A stretch of DNA of 64,000 nucleotides from Cryobacterium suzukii (GTDB lineage Bacteria; Actinomycetota; Actinomycetes; Actinomycetales; Microbacteriaceae), in assembly GCF_004403185.1 (NCBI RefSeq), contig NZ_SOHJ01000011.1:496001-560000 (forward strand), read 5' to 3'. This document shows positions 61,668 through 64,000 of the stretch, in pieces. Made by a program: the position numbers and the translations under genes. Below the pieces are notes generated by a model that was not told where the DNA came from, searched no databases, and saw only the letters and a program-made list of their open reading frames with translations. Within the stretch, counting starts at the first letter, position 1. Each line of letters begins with the position of its first letter.

Positions 61668-61769
61668 GGCGGTTCTCCTCGTTTCGGTGCGCGCTCGGGT
61701 GGCGTTTTTTGTTGCCCTCCACGCTACCGAGAAAAGCTGAGCGTGAATCCAAGGTAGATTAGAACCCAC

Positions 61770-61842
61770 GGGCCTCTAGCTCAGTTGGTAGAGCAAAGGA
61801 CTTTTAATCCTTGGGTCGTCGGTTCGAGCCCGACGGGGCCCA
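61770..61842 (+). tRNA. tRNA-Lys (anticodon UUU)
   Basis: Acceptor GGGCCTC/GGGGCCC (one T.G), D-arm AGCTCAGTTGGTAGAGC, anticodon loop CTTTTAA, T-arm GGTTCGAGCCC, discriminator A at 61842. Followed by CA, not full CCA. Confidence 0.95.
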
Positions 61843-61857
61843 CAATGATCGCGCAGG

Positions 61858-61914
61858 TCGCTGACGAAGATGCGCACCGAACCCTTTGAATTCGGTGCGC
61901 ATCTTCGTCAGCGA
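61858..61914. terminator. 24-bp perfect hairpin between tRNA-Lys and marR
   Basis: Arms 61858-61881 and 61891-61914 are exact complements (24 bp) with a 9-nt loop (CCCTTTGAA). Left arm starts TCGCTGACGAAGATG. The marR stop (61908-61910) lies in the right arm. Probably ends both the tRNA and the marR transcript; no T-run on either side. Confidence 0.7.
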
Positions 61915-62417
61915 GGCCGGTCGTGCCGAGGTCGCAGATCCAAGTTTGAACCTGCGCCGCCTAGTGAGCGCGCCGCAGATTCGGTGGCTTCGAGCAAGGC
62001 CTGTGCAGCATCTGCACCGAGCCTCTGCTGAAGAGTTCGTTCCCAGGCCGCGACGATTTCACGAATGCGCACGAGTTTATGACGACCCCGGTCGGAGACA
62101 TGCACTGTGATTCGTCTGCGATCGGTGACGGTCGGCAAGCGATAGGCACAAGCCGTGTCTTCGAGTGCGTCCACCGTTCGGCTCAGGCTTGCATTCGCCA
62201 TACCCGATGCCTCCGCCAGCTCTCCCATCGTCGGCGAGTCGAGCCTCTCTAAGATCTCCAAAATTCGCCACTGATCGGGAGTAGAGCCTTCTTCCGATAG
62301 AGCAATCGTCAACCCGAGCGCTAAACGTCGTTCGAGGTCGGACAGCGTCCAGACCAACTCCGCCAGTGGGGCCGCGAATTCTGACCCGGGGCCAGCACCG
62401 TGCGAGTCCTCGGCCAT
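61908..62417 (-). CDS. MarR family transcriptional regulator
   Basis: ATG 62417 with GAGGAG five bases upstream (169 aa); a longer frame to 62771 is antisense to the next gene. Winged helix: STPDQWRILEILERLDSPTMGELAEASGMANASLSRTVDALE and the wing TDRRRITVHVSDRGRHKLVRI. Divergent from the binding-protein gene at 62479 over 61 bp, so it likely controls that gene and itself. Confidence 0.88.
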   Translation of the reverse strand: MAEDSHGAGPGSEFAAPLAELVWTLSDLERRLALGLTIALSEEGSTPDQWRILEILERLDSPTMGELAEASGMANASLSRTVDALEDTACAYRLPTVTDRRRITVHVSDRGRHKLVRIREIVAAWERTLQQRLGADAAQALLEATESAARSLGGAGSNLDLRPRHDRPR

Positions 62418-62478
62418 TCCACTCCTCGGCGGGTACATGCGATGGGACTGGTTATTTGTCAGGCGTAATAATGGTCCT

Positions 62479-63588
62479 ATGACGCCACCGGTCAGCATAT
62501 TACTCCCGAGCGAAGTTCTGCTGAGCGGCCCCGCTCCACACGCGCTTCGACTAGGGCTGCTCGCGCCGCTGTCAGGTTTACTGGGCGTGGCTGGCCCGGC
62601 AATCATCAATTGCGCCATCCTGGCCGGGGAGGAAATCGCTCGAGCCACCGAGACGGTCCTGGAACTCGTCTTAGTCGATGCCGGCGGAATGCCAGAGACC
62701 GTTGCGCGCGAAGTCGACCTCCTGGTCGGAGCAGGGCTGGTCAATGGCCTGGTCGGAACCCACACGTCCAATGTTCGAGTGGCCGTGGAAGCGCGAGTGG
62801 CCGATCGAGTGCCCTACGTTTTCACTCCGCCGCACGACTTCAGCCGGGCCAGCGCCGGGAGCGTCTTTCTCGGCAGCGACCCCAAGGAACATCTGCGCCA
62901 GCCGATCGCCTGGTTGGCCAGAAATCGACGGATAACGCGATGGGCGCTCATTGGTAGTGACTATGTTTGGCCGCGTCAAGTACACCGAGCGGCGACTACG
63001 GTGCTGCGGGAGCTCGGGCAGCGCATCGTGCTGGATCGACTCGTGCCGATGGGCCAGGTAGATACCGCCGAACTCGTGGCGGCCACTCGGCATGCAGGCG
63101 CCGACGCGATCCTGGTCTCGCTGGTTGGGCGCGATGGTATCGAATTTCATCGTGGAGTCACCGAGCTGGATGCCGGCCAGTCCTTCTTAAGGTTGTGCAC
63201 CGCCCTGGACGAAAATTGTCTGATCGCGGTCGGCGGCGACTCAAGTGGTGAACTGTATTCCGCGATGCCCACCTTCCTGCAGCAGGGTGATGATCGACAC
63301 CTGCGGTTGCTGGAATCTTACGTCGCACGCTTCGGGCTCACGGCACCCCTTCCTGGTTCCTACGCCGAGGGATGCTACGACGGCGTGCATGTGCTGGCCG
63401 CCCTGTGCCTGAGTGGCCTGCTCGCAACCAACTCGGCCGCCAGCGCTGCCGAACAATTATTCGCCGCCAGCACGGGCATTCCTCGCGATGGTTCGGAGCT
63501 GGGATTCGACCTCTCTCGCCACCCGATGCGCTTGGCGCGTGCCAATGACACCGATCTGGAGATTGTCGGGATGCCCAGCGGGGTGTAG
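62479..63588 (+). CDS. periplasmic-binding-fold protein without signal peptide (AmiC-like)
   Basis: ATG 62479 (frame open to 62437). Type I periplasmic-binding fold: LRLGLLAPLSGLLGVAGPAIINCAILAGEEI, ELVLVDAGGMPETVAREVDLLVGAGLVNGLVGTH, GSYAEGCYDGVHVLAALCL, as in urea/amide receptors FmdD and AmiC. No signal peptide or lipobox is present, so it acts in the cytosol, as AmiC does as amide sensor of antiterminator AmiR. Here the partner may be the divergent MarR protein or the permease 58 bp downstream. Confidence 0.8.
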   Translation: MTPPVSILLPSEVLLSGPAPHALRLGLLAPLSGLLGVAGPAIINCAILAGEEIARATETVLELVLVDAGGMPETVAREVDLLVGAGLVNGLVGTHTSNVRVAVEARVADRVPYVFTPPHDFSRASAGSVFLGSDPKEHLRQPIAWLARNRRITRWALIGSDYVWPRQVHRAATTVLRELGQRIVLDRLVPMGQVDTAELVAATRHAGADAILVSLVGRDGIEFHRGVTELDAGQSFLRLCTALDENCLIAVGGDSSGELYSAMPTFLQQGDDRHLRLLESYVARFGLTAPLPGSYAEGCYDGVHVLAALCLSGLLATNSAASAAEQLFAASTGIPRDGSELGFDLSRHPMRLARANDTDLEIVGMPSGV

Positions 63589-63646
63589 CCTGATGAAAAT
63601 TTCCACTCGGAAACAATGACGTCTGTCGACGACGATTGGACCACGC

Positions 63647-64000
63647 GTGAGCACCACGACCAACCCTGGTGGCACGGCCACTTCCGGTATTGAACAATTT
63701 GGTTACAAGCAGGAGTTGAAGAGAACGCTGACGTTCAGCGACCTCATCATCTACGGCCTGATTTTCATGGTACCTATCGCACCGTTCGCCATCTTCGGCG
63801 GTGTCTTCCACGATTCGGGCGGGATGCCGCCGGTCGCGTACATCATCGCGTTGATCGCCATGATGTTCTCGGCCAATTCGTACTCGCAAATGGCCCAGGC
63901 CTTCCCGATGGCCGGATCCGTTTACACCTACGCCGGTCGCGGAATCAACCGCCCCGTCGGCTTCATCGCCGGTTGGATGATTCTGCTCGACTACATCCTC
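63647..64000 (+). CDS. APC family permease, 3' end outside window
   Basis: GTG 63647; 118 codons visible, no stop. KRTLTFSDLIIYGLIFMVPIAPFAIFGGV is the first helix with the substrate-binding G-x-x-x-x-P region. NSYSQMAQAFPMAGSVYTYAGRGINRPVGFIAGWMILLDYIL matches the APC helix 2-3 pattern (FPxAGSVYTYxxR). Similar to the putrescine/amine importer group. Together with the AmiC-like and MarR genes it suggests an amide or polyamine uptake unit. Confidence 0.85.
   Translation, partial: MSTTTNPGGTATSGIEQFGYKQELKRTLTFSDLIIYGLIFMVPIAPFAIFGGVFHDSGGMPPVAYIIALIAMMFSANSYSQMAQAFPMAGSVYTYAGRGINRPVGFIAGWMILLDYIL

Overview
The window is high-GC DNA from an actinobacterium, most likely Microbacteriaceae (Cryobacterium/Leifsonia-like). 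Evidence: the order topA-tmk-holB-alpha/beta hydrolase-tRNA-Thr, a reduced tad locus (TadA, one F-family protein, DUF4244, TadE, Rv3654c-like), a SigK/RskA pair, a PASTA-bearing class A PBP and frequent GTG/TTG starts. No rRNA, CRISPR array, complete IS or transposase gene was found. The family assignment is inference; no search was run.

Layout. 1-4.1 kb: copper-type locus (5'-truncated DUF305 protein, secreted M23 peptidase, BNR lipoprotein, then a CsoR-like operator in front of SHOCT protein and multicopper oxidase). 4.1-7.4 kb: SRPBCC/DUF4166 pair, small membrane protein, TDT-family transporter. 7.47-9.67 kb: about 2.2 kb bounded by a 48-bp direct repeat whose right copy is the 3' part of tRNA-Thr(CGU); it carries a secreted protein and a DinB-like protein but no integrase, so it looks like a small or decayed tRNA-integrated element. 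9.7-17 kb: TetR regulator, S33-type lipoprotein hydrolase, holB, tmk, topA, all leftward. 17.1-20.7 kb: tad genes. 21.1-28.9 kb: acs, an acyltransferase, RidA, a 55-aa DUF4177 protein, PBP and metallophosphoesterase, then tRNA-Pro(CGG) with a strong terminator and a VanZ-like remnant.

29.3-50.3 kb: a large exopolysaccharide locus. Rightward genes encode an alpha/beta-fold protein, acyltransferases, a YdcF protein, an O-antigen ligase/Wzy-type polymerase, glycosyltransferases, a flippase fused to a polysaccharide pyruvyl transferase, a second pyruvyl transferase, a GT2 enzyme, a secreted beta-helix protein and a decayed copy of it. Convergent leftward genes encode a tyrosine autokinase/chain-length regulator, an Alg13/14-like glycosyltransferase, a third pyruvyl transferase, a GT4 enzyme, a lipoprotein esterase and an acyltransferase. 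The expected product is an acylated, pyruvylated surface polysaccharide; UDP-glucose dehydrogenase at 57-58 kb may supply uronic acid.

50.5-64 kb: HAD phosphatase, flavin reductase, OafA-type acyltransferase with SGNH domain, zinc-ribbon protein, YeiH exporter, ugd, pabC, rskA-sigK with a candidate SigK promoter, a conserved protein, tRNA-Lys, then a MarR regulator divergent from a signal-less periplasmic-binding-fold protein and the start of an APC permease.

Recurring non-coding features: long hairpins at or inside 3' ends of genes, two GGGCCC-rich intergenic patches and an over-frequent GCATCCG/CGGATGC word.
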